The notes under the pieces are model-generated. The model saw nothing but the letters and a program-made list of their open reading frames with translations, ran no database searches and was not told the DNA's origin. From the NCBI GenBank assembly GCA_029850535.1, contig JARCRU010000081.1, positions 1 to 36,593 on the forward strand: 36,593 nucleotides of DNA, written 5' to 3'. The DNA comes from Actinomycetota bacterium. Its GTDB lineage: Bacteria; Actinomycetota; Acidimicrobiia; Acidimicrobiales; RAAP-2. A program made the translations under genes and the position numbers. Of the stretch, positions 24,364 to 31,975 are shown piece after piece; position 1 is the first letter of the stretch; the number at the start of each line of letters is the position of its first letter.

Positions 24364-25806
24364 GTGACCAGCTCAAATTCCAACGATCGCACTCGCCATT
24401 TCCCGCCAGAATTTCTCTGGGGCGCGGCGACCGCCTCCTACCAGATTGAGGGGTCCGCAACCGCGGACGGTCGTGGCCCCTCTATTTGGGACACCTTCAG
24501 TCACACGCCGGGGGCGGTGTGGAATGGCGACAATGGCGATGTCGCCTGTGATCACTACCACCGGATGAATGAGGACCTCGACTTGATGGCCGACCTCGGT
24601 ATCGGGGCGTACCGATTCTCGGTGGCCTGGCCCCGGATCATTCCCGACGGCACCGGAGCGGTCAACCAAGCCGGACTGGACTTTTACCGCCGACTCGTCG
24701 ATGGTCTGCGCGACCGCGGCATTGAGCCGACGCTGACCCTCTATCACTGGGACTTGCCCCAACCCCTCGAAGATCGCGGAGGGTGGACGGTGCGCAGCAC
24801 CGCCGAGGCCTACGCCCATTACGTTGAGGTCGTTGCGCGCGCCCTCGGTGACGACGTGGAACGTTGGATCACCCTTAACGAGCCCTGGTGTTCCTCATGG
24901 TTGGGCTACGGCTCGGGACATCACGCACCGGGAATTCACGACATCGGTATGGCCGCGGCGGCGAATCACCACCTCTTGTTGGCTCATGGTCTCGCGATGC
25001 CAATCCTGCGCGAGACGGTCGCGGGTGCGAAGGTGGGTATCACGTTGAACTTGAGCGACCATCGACCGGGGAGCGACGACCCCCTCGACGTGGCCGCCGC
25101 ACGGCGCGCCGATGGGAATCTCAATCGCCTCTTCCTCGACCCAATTTTCCATGGTCACTACCCCGAGGACATGCTCGCGCACTATTCGTCCTACTCGCCC
25201 GGTTTCTCGGTGGTACGTGAGGGAGACCTCGAACTGATCTCTCGCCCCCTCGATTTCCTCGGCGTGAACTATTACTCGCCCGCCACCGTCGTCGACGAGT
25301 CCCGCGCGACACAGGCCCGAACCGCGGGTTACATCGTGGCGACGGGCGACCAGTTCCCCGACCTACGCCTACGTGGTCTCGAGACCCCCGGCCGCGACCG
25401 TACGGCGATGGATTGGGAGATTCAGGCCGCCGGACTCACCGCCCTGCTCGTTCGCATCCGCGATGAGTACACCACGGTGCCGATCTACATCACCGAGAAC
25501 GGCGCCGCCTTCGACGACTACGTTGACCCCAATGGCCACGTCCTCGATTTCAATCGAGTCTCGTACCTGCAAGAGCATATTTCGGCGGTGCACGACGCTA
25601 TTGATGCGGGAGTCAACGTGCAGGGGTACTTCGTGTGGAGCTTGCTGGATAACTTCGAATGGGCCTTTGGCTATTCGCGGCGCTTCGGCATCGTGTGGGT
25701 TGACTTCCCCACCGGCGCTCGACTACCCAAGGAGAGCTTTCGTTGGTACCGCGAGGCAATCGCGTCCAACACGGTGCAATACGCCCGATCGCCCGGTGGC
25801 CACTAG
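24364..25806 (+). CDS. GH1 beta-glucosidase
   Basis: A 480-residue family GH1 retaining glycosidase, without a signal peptide, so it acts in the cytoplasm on imported beta-glucosides. It starts with FPPEFLWGAATASYQIEG; the acid/base is Glu173 in TLNEP and the nucleophile Glu378 in ITENG. The sugar-binding residues of the -1 site are visible: Gln27, His and Trp in LYHWDLPQPL, and the C-terminal FVWSLLDNFEWAFGY. Length is that of typical bacterial BglA/BglB. GTG 24364 is preceded by AGGAG (24350-24354). It shares the operon with the LacI regulator and transporter. Confidence 0.95.
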   Translation: MTSSNSNDRTRHFPPEFLWGAATASYQIEGSATADGRGPSIWDTFSHTPGAVWNGDNGDVACDHYHRMNEDLDLMADLGIGAYRFSVAWPRIIPDGTGAVNQAGLDFYRRLVDGLRDRGIEPTLTLYHWDLPQPLEDRGGWTVRSTAEAYAHYVEVVARALGDDVERWITLNEPWCSSWLGYGSGHHAPGIHDIGMAAAANHHLLLAHGLAMPILRETVAGAKVGITLNLSDHRPGSDDPLDVAAARRADGNLNRLFLDPIFHGHYPEDMLAHYSSYSPGFSVVREGDLELISRPLDFLGVNYYSPATVVDESRATQARTAGYIVATGDQFPDLRLRGLETPGRDRTAMDWEIQAAGLTALLVRIRDEYTTVPIYITENGAAFDDYVDPNGHVLDFNRVSYLQEHISAVHDAIDAGVNVQGYFVWSLLDNFEWAFGYSRRFGIVWVDFPTGARLPKESFRWYREAIASNTVQYARSPGGH

Positions 25807-25874
25807 TCCGACCTCCGCGCGGCGTTGGACGGTCGCGTCGAAGGAAAGTTAGTGCGAGAGGAGTGTGCCAGCCA

Positions 25875-27158
25875 GTGACCCGGCGACTCTCCGGCGTACA
25901 CTCGCCGACTCCTCGTTGGCGCACCACGTTCGCGGCCCTGGGTGTTCGGTCGTATCGACAGTGGTTCTTCAGCCAGGTCCTCTCGGCGTCGGGGACGATG
26001 ACCCAGGTCGTAGCGCTGTCGTGGCTCGTCTTGCAGTTGACCCATAGCGGGGTGGACCTCGGCCTCTTGACCACCGCGGCGCTCTTGCCGCTGTTGTTGG
26101 CGGGTCCTTTCTCGGGGGCCCTGGTCGATCGCGTCGACCGACGGGTGTTACTGATGGTCACGCAGAGCCTGTACATCGCCCTCTCGGTGGTCATGGCCAT
26201 TATCACCGCGACCGGCACGGTGAAAGTGTGGATGGTCTTCGCCACCGCTTTCGCGTCCGGGGTCGTGGGTGCGCCCGACACTGCGGCCCGTCAGGTCTAC
26301 GTCAACGACCTCGTGGGTCCCGAGCGGCTCAACAGCGCGGTCAGTTTGAACGAAGTGGTGATCAATGCCTCGCGCGTGGTCGGCCCGGCGCTCGGCGGTC
26401 TGCTTCTCGCCACCGAGGGAGTGAGCGCGTGCTGTTGGGCCAACGCCCTATCATTCGTGCCGTCCTTGGCGGTGTTGGTGACGCATCGACATATCGCTCG
26501 GGTACCTCGAGCGCACAGTACTCAGCACGATCCGCGATTCATCGTGGGGTGGCGATACGCCTGGCGTCACCCCACCATCCGGCTCGTGTTGTTTCTCGCC
26601 GCGGCGTCAGGGATGCTCTTCAACATGAACGTCCCTCTTCCGCTATTGGCGACCCGCGTCTTTCATCTCGGCGCCGGAGGGTACGGATTGATGATGTCGG
26701 TCTTCGGAATAGGGGGGATCCTCGGTGGTCTGGCCGCCGCCGCGAGTCACGCGCTGCCGCGTCGGAGTTCGGTTCTCATCTTGGCCGCGGCAACGGGTGC
26801 AATCGTTATCGCGACGGCGAGCGCCCGCAACGCCGGTGAACTCTACGCGGGCCTCGCGGTCACGGGTTGCGTTTCGATCTGGTTTATCGCGCGCGCCAAT
26901 GCCCTGGTTCAGTTCGAAACAGAACTCGCCCTGCGCGGACGAGTCATGGCGCTCTGGTCCATGGCCCTGCCGGGTTGCATGCCGTTCCTCAGCCCCCTGG
27001 TGGGTTGGGTCGGCACTTCGGTAGGCGCACGCGAAAGCTTTGCGCTCTCCGGGGCGACGATGCTGGTTTTGACGGGTGCGGGTTCTATTCGTGCGCGATC
27101 GCGCACAGACAGCACCGTGTCAGACGGACGCGCGTCGGATAGCACCGTGTCAGACTGA
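25875..27158 (+). CDS. MFS exporter (MFS_3/EntS-like)
   Basis: A 427-residue 12-TM major-facilitator protein. It begins FAALGVRSYRQWFFSQVLSASG, then has the loop GALVDRVDRRVLLMVTQS (motif A-like), GAPDTAARQVYVNDLVG and LNSAVSLNEVVINASRVVGPALGGLL, all characteristic of the enterobactin-exporter-like group. It could export sugars or toxic compounds; its place after bglosidase may be accidental. GTG 25875 has GAGAGGAG (25856-25863) upstream; the frame extending to 25743 runs into the GH1 gene. The last 18 codons contain a duplicated element, and the stop overlaps the converging HD gene by 9 bases. Confidence 0.85.
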   Translation: MTRRLSGVHSPTPRWRTTFAALGVRSYRQWFFSQVLSASGTMTQVVALSWLVLQLTHSGVDLGLLTTAALLPLLLAGPFSGALVDRVDRRVLLMVTQSLYIALSVVMAIITATGTVKVWMVFATAFASGVVGAPDTAARQVYVNDLVGPERLNSAVSLNEVVINASRVVGPALGGLLLATEGVSACCWANALSFVPSLAVLVTHRHIARVPRAHSTQHDPRFIVGWRYAWRHPTIRLVLFLAAASGMLFNMNVPLPLLATRVFHLGAGGYGLMMSVFGIGGILGGLAAAASHALPRRSSVLILAAATGAIVIATASARNAGELYAGLAVTGCVSIWFIARANALVQFETELALRGRVMALWSMALPGCMPFLSPLVGWVGTSVGARESFALSGATMLVLTGAGSIRARSRTDSTVSDGRASDSTVSD

Positions 27159-27162
27159 CGCG
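27111..27162. repeat. Short direct repeat forming the C-terminus of the MFS gene
   Basis: AGCACCGTGTCAGAC occurs at 27111-27125 and 27141-27155, each followed by a base and GACGCG. The period is 30 bp and the reading frame is kept, giving DSTVSD twice. In copy 1 the differing base makes GGA (Gly); in copy 2 it makes TGA, the stop codon. Confidence 0.8.
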
Positions 27163-27725
27163 GGACGGTGCCACGCGTGGGCGAGTTCAGTCGCCATGGC
27201 CCGGTAGTGCTCGAGGTCCGGTACCTCGAGGTGGGGCACCTTCGCCCGGTCGTCCCAGGAGCGCAACGCCATGGCGGTCACGAAACCCGGTAGCGCTTCG
27301 AACCGTTCTCGCTCGTCGGTGGTGAGCGGGCCACCCTGGGCGACGAACGTTACCTGTGACGCCGCGGAGAGTTCGTCGTAGTAGTCGGGATCGATGGTGC
27401 AGCGCCATCGCTTGGCCAGCACGTGCAGGGCGATGGGCTGAGCGACGTCGGGGCCGAAGAGAGGAGAGAGGATGCGTGCCCCCAGCGCGGCGTGGTCGTC
27501 ACTGACGAGGACCACGTCGTCGGGTGACTCGTCGTCGATGAGGAACCAGCCCACGTCGTGGAAGAGCGCGGCGACTATTAGTTCCCGGGTTGCGCCGTCA
27601 CCGAAGGCGAGAGCCGCGCACTGCAGCGCATGCTCTCGTCCCGTGACGTCCTCGCCGTACTTGCGATGTCCGTGGTGCTCGTAGAGGGCGAAGAGCTCGT
27701 CGATGGTGGTGGGGGTGTTGATCAT
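27150..27725 (-). CDS. HD-domain protein resembling PhnZ-type diiron oxygenases
   Basis: A 191-residue HD-fold protein. Candidate iron ligands are His32, His56-Asp57 (FHDVGW), His78 (DDHAALG), His101 and Asp158; Tyr23 (HRKYGED) and Lys105 (HVLAKRW) occupy positions used for substrate in PhnZ. As I recall PhnZ, its ligands are at 34, 58/59, 80, 104 and 161, so the spacing nearly coincides. PhnZ cleaves a hydroxyphosphonate with O2; related HD oxygenases act on other substrates. No PhnY partner or phosphonate gene is nearby. ATG 27725 matches the family N-terminus better than the TTG at 27770. Last gene of the minus-strand ECF cluster. Confidence 0.8.
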   Translation of the reverse strand: MINTPTTIDELFALYEHHGHRKYGEDVTGREHALQCAALAFGDGATRELIVAALFHDVGWFLIDDESPDDVVLVSDDHAALGARILSPLFGPDVAQPIALHVLAKRWRCTIDPDYYDELSAASQVTFVAQGGPLTTDERERFEALPGFVTAMALRSWDDRAKVPHLEVPDLEHYRAMATELAHAWHRPASV

Positions 27726-27792
27726 TTCAACGCTCCGGGTCGGCAATGAGGAGAGTGGACATTCCTTCAAACTAGAGAGTCCGGGTAAAGGG

Positions 27793-27814
27793 GCCGTGTC
27801 CGTTGTGACACGGC
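27793..27814 (-). terminator. Perfect 8-bp hairpin before the HD gene
   Basis: GCCGTGTC (27793-27800) and GACACGGC (27807-27814) pair around a 6-nt loop. It lies between the ICMT-like gene and the HD gene, both on the minus strand, and could attenuate or stabilise that transcript. Confidence 0.45.
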
Positions 27815-27824
27815 ATGGCGCTCA

Positions 27825-27859
27825 ACACCGTCACGGGGGTGTCACGGTCGTGACGGTGT
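27825..27859 (-). terminator. Perfect 10-bp inverted repeat after the ICMT-like gene
   Basis: ACACCGTCAC (27825-27834) and GTGACGGTGT (27850-27859) are exact complements with a 15-nt loop, 5 bases after the ICMT stop. No T-run follows on the minus strand. It is the most likely end of the ECF-driven operon mRNA, or an operator for the HD gene. Confidence 0.5.
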
Positions 27860-27863
27860 ATCC

Positions 27864-28523
27864 CTACCAGAGGCCCGGCACCAGTCGCCAGCGCACCCGC
27901 CGGCGATAGGCATCGTACGAAGCGTTCCCTAGGAGAAGGCGCTCCTCGGCGAGGGCTCGACCCAGGTTGGAGCCACTGACGAAAATCATTACCGCTACGT
28001 TGCGCCACGAGACGCTCTGCACGACGTAGCCCAACTGTAAGAGGAGGTAGGAGGCGTAGAGGGGATGGCGCACCACTGCGTAGGGACCGGCGACTCTGAG
28101 CCCACGGTCCGCGGCGGCGAATCCGAAGGAACGACCCAGTGTTGCAAAGGACGTCACGCACAGCGCGAGTCCTAACGCCTGGAGCAGTGTTCCCGCGACT
28201 ACCCCCCACTGCGGGTGGCTCCCCAGTGGTCGAAAGAGCACACCCCCGAAAGTTCCGGCGAAGGCGAGGAGCCAGTCGCCGCGACGGGTGCTCAGTCGCT
28301 GGGCGGGTCGCCGCACTAGGTAGGCGAGGACGACCCAGATCTGCTCGACCAGGAAAACCGCGCCGATGAGCGAGTGCGTCACTTCGTAGTAGCGAAAACC
28401 CGACCAGGCGAACCAGCCGGCGCCGAGGGCTCCCATCGCGTTGGCCATGCTTCGAGTCAGTCGCGTGGTGCGCCACGAGATTCGTCGCGCGGACACCGTC
28501 TCGCTCGTTGGGGTGTAGCTCAC
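27864..28523 (-). CDS. ICMT/NnrU-like membrane methyltransferase
   Basis: A 219-residue integral membrane protein with about five TM helices and the isoprenylcysteine carboxyl methyltransferase-type C-terminal motif: GLRVAGPYAVVRHPLYASYL (SAM site), then RALAEERLL and SYDAYRRRVRWRLVPGLW. Bacterial members methylate lipids or small thiols and isoprenoid compounds, mostly unproven. GTG 28523 overlaps the DoxX stop (GTGA), which favours it over the longer frame starting at 28568. It is the fourth gene of the ECF-linked membrane module. Confidence 0.82.
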   Translation of the reverse strand: MSYTPTSETVSARRISWRTTRLTRSMANAMGALGAGWFAWSGFRYYEVTHSLIGAVFLVEQIWVVLAYLVRRPAQRLSTRRGDWLLAFAGTFGGVLFRPLGSHPQWGVVAGTLLQALGLALCVTSFATLGRSFGFAAADRGLRVAGPYAVVRHPLYASYLLLQLGYVVQSVSWRNVAVMIFVSGSNLGRALAEERLLLGNASYDAYRRRVRWRLVPGLW

Positions 28524-29047
28524 GGCACGTGGGCCCGCCGGCGCGCCGTGCGCAAGCGGCGCGCCCATAGTGCGTCGCCACTAAGGCGTCCCGCCCCGAA
28601 GACCACCATGACCAGGGCCAGGGCGACGAGCGTCAGATTGAATTCGTAACCGGGCGTGTTGGACAAGGAGTTGATGCCATTGGCCCAGGTCACCGTGACC
28701 ATGGCCAGTATCTGATCGCCCACGAGAGCGAGGCTCGCGAGTCGCGTGAAGAGTCCGAGCGCCACGCACCACGCGGCGCCGAATTCAATGACCCCACCGA
28801 GTACCGCGAAGAACATGCCCGGACGCAGGTGCGCGGTCGCGGCAAAGAACACCGCCGTGCGATGAAGTCCCGGTCCGTGGAACCACGCGAAGAGCTTCCC
28901 GGCGCCGTAGTAGGTGAAGATCCACGCGAGCACCACACGAGCGCCCACCAGGGCGACGTCCGCACTCCACGCGGCGGGAGTGCCGCGCAGGATCGTGCGT
29001 TCGAGCAGTGGGGTGCGCCCCTCGCGATCGTCCGTCGACATCGCCAC
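28520..29047 (-). CDS. DoxX-like membrane protein
   Basis: A 175-residue protein with four TM segments in the DoxX/TQO-small-subunit arrangement: VARVVLAWIFTYYGAGKLFAWF-type first helix (seen from about 35), LRPGMFFAVLGGVIEFGAAWCVALGLFTRLAS in two helices, then LVALALVMVVFGAGRLS. The first-helix Gly-Lys and the FTRLAS loop are family features. DoxX proteins are quinone-linked or organise redox membrane complexes; in mycobacteria DoxX binds superoxide dismutase and a thiol oxidoreductase. GTG 29047 shares one base with the upstream stop TAG and has GGAGG 7-8 nt before it. Confidence 0.8.
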   Translation of the reverse strand: MAMSTDDREGRTPLLERTILRGTPAAWSADVALVGARVVLAWIFTYYGAGKLFAWFHGPGLHRTAVFFAATAHLRPGMFFAVLGGVIEFGAAWCVALGLFTRLASLALVGDQILAMVTVTWANGINSLSNTPGYEFNLTLVALALVMVVFGAGRLSGDALWARRLRTARRRAHVP

Positions 29048-30087
29048 TACGGCACCTCCGCCATCGTGTCACTGCGCTCGACGTGACGAAAGGGCCCAGC
29101 CAGCTGCACCATGAGGACGAGGAGATGGCGCGGGCGATCACCCGAGTGCTCCACGCGCAGCGGTCGTCCGGGCAGACCAGTATCGATACGAATCGTGTCG
29201 GGGGTGGGAAAGACCGCGCGGCGCGAAAGCTGGTCCCAGATGGTGAGGGCGAAGCCGAGGTTGATGTCCTGGCGCCCTTGGAGACGATGGTGCTGACGGT
29301 GATAGTTCGGACTGACGAAAACACGTCCGAGCGGGCCAAACCCCACGTTGGCATTGGAGTGCTCGAAGGCGACCACGGCCGCGTAGGCGACCAGCAGCGC
29401 GGTCGGGATGGTTCCGTTCGCTATCAGCACGACTCCGGGGATGAGGGTGATCAGATACGACACGTGGATCAACGGGTGGGTGCGAAAGACGGTGAGCACG
29501 CTCATGTCCTCTTGGGAGTGATGCAATTCGTGGAAGCGCCAGAGCATCTCGATGCGGTGATTCGCCAAGTGGGCCAGCCAGTTGCACGCGTCCATCGCCA
29601 CGAAGAGCACACCAATCACCAGCCAGTGGGGAACGAGTGCGAGGTGCGGTACGACGATCCACGGCGCGCTACGTCGCGCCACCTCCGAGAAGGACAGCGA
29701 GAGGGCTACCACGAGGGGCGCGACGAGCGTCGCGTTGAGCACGGTGTAGAGAGCGTCGTGGCGATAGCCGCGGGCGAGCGCCGGTCGGCGCTGGGCCGGA
29801 CGCAGTCGCTCCACCACGAGGAAAACTCCGAGGAGGGCCAGCGTCGCCGGTCCCACCACCACGACGCGCAGGTTGGACAGTGACGCGGCGAAACTGTCAC
29901 CCCCCCAGTGACTGGCTACGCCGAGGGCGATCAGCGCGACGGCTATGGCGACGATGGTGAACGCGGGTAGGTACAGGTGAGTGCCCAGCCAACGCGGACG
30001 GGTCGAACGCGCGCGGCGCACGTGGGGGACCGGGGTCGTCGACACGACGTGGCGAGCCTCGAGTTCAAAAGCCGATGCCACCGCCAC
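29047..30087 (-). CDS. Fatty-acid hydroxylase / sterol desaturase family protein
   Basis: A 346-residue membrane diiron enzyme with all His boxes: HLANH (HxxxH), HELHH (HxxHH), an intermediate His in THPLIH, and HRQHH (HxxHH). Four or five TM helices surround them, beginning at about residue 37. The family inserts oxygen into or desaturates membrane lipids such as fatty acids, carotenoids or sterols at the inner membrane face. The start is uncertain: GTG 30087 overlaps the upstream gene by 23 bases and GTG 30081 is also possible. The overlap and direction place it in one operon with the secreted protein, DoxX and ICMT genes. Confidence 0.85.
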   Translation of the reverse strand: MAVASAFELEARHVVSTTPVPHVRRARSTRPRWLGTHLYLPAFTIVAIAVALIALGVASHWGGDSFAASLSNLRVVVVGPATLALLGVFLVVERLRPAQRRPALARGYRHDALYTVLNATLVAPLVVALSLSFSEVARRSAPWIVVPHLALVPHWLVIGVLFVAMDACNWLAHLANHRIEMLWRFHELHHSQEDMSVLTVFRTHPLIHVSYLITLIPGVVLIANGTIPTALLVAYAAVVAFEHSNANVGFGPLGRVFVSPNYHRQHHRLQGRQDINLGFALTIWDQLSRRAVFPTPDTIRIDTGLPGRPLRVEHSGDRPRHLLVLMVQLAGPFRHVERSDTMAEVP

Positions 30088-30598
30088 CCCCCGTGGAGCT
30101 CGCCGTCCCCTGGCCCTTCGCGGCGGGCTTCACCACGACCACCGACCACTTGCCCCACGTGTCGCGCACGTTGCCCTTGACCTGACCGGGAGCCTTGTCG
30201 AAGGAGAACCAGTAGAGGGCCCTACCTTGGTACGTGACTTGCAGGCGCCCTCCTGGACGCTTGATCGTTCCGAGACGCGCGGGGTTCACACCGTGGCCCG
30301 CCGTGGCCTTGGTCGTACCCTTGGGCAGGAGAACCTCGGGCCAATAGACGAGGCATGTCGCCGTGCAGGGAACTTTAGAGGGCGTCAGTGTGTAGACCGT
30401 GCGTGAGCTCTGCAGTATCGTGCCGAAGTTCTTGGTGACGAGAGTTGACACGAGAAATCGCCTCGACGCGTGAGCGTTGGAGGCACCAGAGGTGGTGGCT
30501 ACGCCGAGCGTGGTGAGGAGCGCCGCGACACTCGCGCTGGTGATGACTCGTCGAGCACGCGACCGTCGGGCTGGGTGGGTTGCTTGCGTGAGGCTCAT
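30065..30598 (-). CDS. Secreted PF03640-type repeat protein
   Basis: A 177-residue exported protein. After a basic n-region with RRSRARR, a hydrophobic stretch (about 18-35) and an AHA cleavage site come two copies of the 'secreted repeat of unknown function' (PF03640): LQSSRTVYTLTPSKVPCTATCLVYWPEVLLPKG-like first repeat (about 60-95, with a Cys pair and the WP signature) and VTYQGRALYWFSFDKAPG (about 118-135). A Gly-rich tail ends the protein. No lipobox Cys is present. ATG 30598 has AAGGAG upstream, but an in-frame ATG at 30682 lies at the same distance from the ECF promoter as the sigma start, so a longer leaderless product is possible. Confidence 0.82.
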   Translation of the reverse strand: MSLTQATHPARRSRARRVITSASVAALLTTLGVATTSGASNAHASRRFLVSTLVTKNFGTILQSSRTVYTLTPSKVPCTATCLVYWPEVLLPKGTTKATAGHGVNPARLGTIKRPGGRLQVTYQGRALYWFSFDKAPGQVKGNVRDTWGKWSVVVVKPAAKGQGTASSTGGGGGIGF

Positions 30599-30682
30599 GG
30601 GGTAGATCTCCTTAGATTGCTCGCGGTCAGGACGTGAGCGAGTGACTAGGTCCGGTGGCACAGTGTGTGGTCGCTTGCTCAT

Positions 30683-30721
30683 CGTTGAGGTGTACGCACG
30701 AACTCCCGGGAGGGATCACTC
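30683..30721 (-). promoter_or_regulatory. Predicted ECF-sigma promoter of the membrane module
   Basis: On the minus strand GAGTGATCCC (30721-30712), 15 bases, CGTAC (30696-30692), 9 bases, then ATG at 30682. Both boxes, their spacing and the distance to ATGAG are identical to the copy before the sigma gene, which marks this as a target of that sigma factor. Confidence 0.75.
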
Positions 30722-30737
30722 GTGACGAGAAGATTTC

Positions 30738-31403
30738 TCAGGCCGAGAGCGTGGCCGACGCGATTACGTGACCGCTGGCGTCGGTTACCCGCGCGGACCG
30801 GACGTCGCTACTCGACGCGTCCAGCCGCGCCGCCCACGCTCCATAGCCATTGGCCATCGCGAATTCTCCCACGTCGAGTACGCGACCATTGCGTAACGTG
30901 ACACTGCACCACGCGGTACCCGTCCAGTTCGCGTCGTTGACGGACATATAGATCCACGCCGTTGTCCCCGTGCTTAACCAGAGGTGTCCGAGGTCACGTC
31001 CCTTCGAGGTCAGTGTCGCACTGATTGGTGCCGCGCTGTCGGCGCGCGGTGTCGCCGAACCACGGAGTGCACCATGGTGGGCGAGGATGAAACCCGCCGT
31101 GATCAAAACCAGGGACGCCGCCGCGATAGCGACAACACGGAGAAATCGGTGAACGGGTCGTCGCGACTGCGCGTGATAGCGGCTCAGAAGTCGCGATTCG
31201 AAACCGAGCGGCGCTTCAGTAAATGGGGAGAGCGCGATGAGCTGGTCGCTGACCGTCGTGAGGGCCTCGAGCTCTACTTGGCAGGCCGCGCACGACGTCA
31301 CGTGATTAAGGACGCGCGCCCGCTCGCGACCGGTCAGAAGACCGAGGGCGAATTCGCCCAGGTCCTCGCGGACCGTGATGCACTCGGGGTCGCGGCTGGT
31401 CAC
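30738..31403 (-). CDS. Zinc-finger anti-sigma factor (RskA-like)
   Basis: A 221-residue single-pass membrane anti-sigma factor. The cytoplasmic zinc-binding anti-sigma domain (about 10-55) has EFALGLLTGRERARVLNHVTSCAACQVEL, with the HxxxCxxC motif (written across its span). One TM segment (about 88-108) follows, and the extracytoplasmic part (about 115-221), with WLSTGTTAWIYMSV and NGYGAWAARL, resembles the RskA C-terminal domain. It should hold the ECF sigma factor inactive until an envelope signal triggers proteolysis. The GTG start overlaps the sigma stop (GTGA), typical of such pairs. Confidence 0.85.
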   Translation of the reverse strand: MTSRDPECITVREDLGEFALGLLTGRERARVLNHVTSCAACQVELEALTTVSDQLIALSPFTEAPLGFESRLLSRYHAQSRRPVHRFLRVVAIAAASLVLITAGFILAHHGALRGSATPRADSAAPISATLTSKGRDLGHLWLSTGTTAWIYMSVNDANWTGTAWCSVTLRNGRVLDVGEFAMANGYGAWAARLDASSSDVRSARVTDASGHVIASATLSA

Positions 31404-31975
31404 GGCGACTCCTTGACGACGACGTCGCGTAGGCGCGCCATACCCAAACGCAATCGACTCTTGGCGGTACCGAGCGGTATTGACTCACTCGCGGCGATTT
31501 CGGCGGCGGTTCGTCCGTAGACGGCCGCGAGTACGACGCACCGGCGCTGGTCGGGGGGCAATTGCGTGAGGGCCGCCCACGCCGGTGCCGCCTCGTCGAC
31601 GCGCGCGGCGACATCCTCGGGTGCAGCATCGCGCCCGATCAGATTCATGAAGACGAGATCGTCGGGAGCGGTGGGTAACGCGCGGCGAAGGCGTAACGCA
31701 TCAATGGCGAGGTTGCGAGTGATGGTCAGGGCCCAGGTGCTCACGGTGCCGCGTCGGACGTCGAAGACCGCGGCGTGGCGCAGGATACGCATAAATGCCT
31801 CCTGGGCGACGTCCTCGGCAATTCCCGCATCACCGACGATGCCCAGGGCCAGACCGTAGAGGCGACGTTGGTAGCGACGCACGAAGACCAGGACGGCGTC
31901 GTCGTCACCGAGGGCGATACCCGCGAGTAATGCCTCGTCGGATGCGTGCTCATCGGTGTCGGGGTGACGACTCAT
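31400..31975 (-). CDS. ECF sigma factor
   Basis: A 191-residue sigma-70 family factor of the extracytoplasmic-function class. Region 2 (about 25-95) includes FVRRYQRRLYGLALGIVGD, AEDVAQEAFMRILRH and STWALTITRNLAIDALRLRR; region 4 (about 135-185) includes LPPDQRRCVVLAAVYGRTAAEIA, IPLGTAKSRLRLGMARLRD as the HTH. No region 1.1 or 3 is present. It pairs with the overlapping anti-sigma gene. An identical promoter-like element precedes it and the downstream secreted-protein gene, so it probably activates its own transcription. Confidence 0.92.
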   Translation of the reverse strand: MSRHPDTDEHASDEALLAGIALGDDDAVLVFVRRYQRRLYGLALGIVGDAGIAEDVAQEAFMRILRHAAVFDVRRGTVSTWALTITRNLAIDALRLRRALPTAPDDLVFMNLIGRDAAPEDVAARVDEAAPAWAALTQLPPDQRRCVVLAAVYGRTAAEIAASESIPLGTAKSRLRLGMARLRDVVVKESP

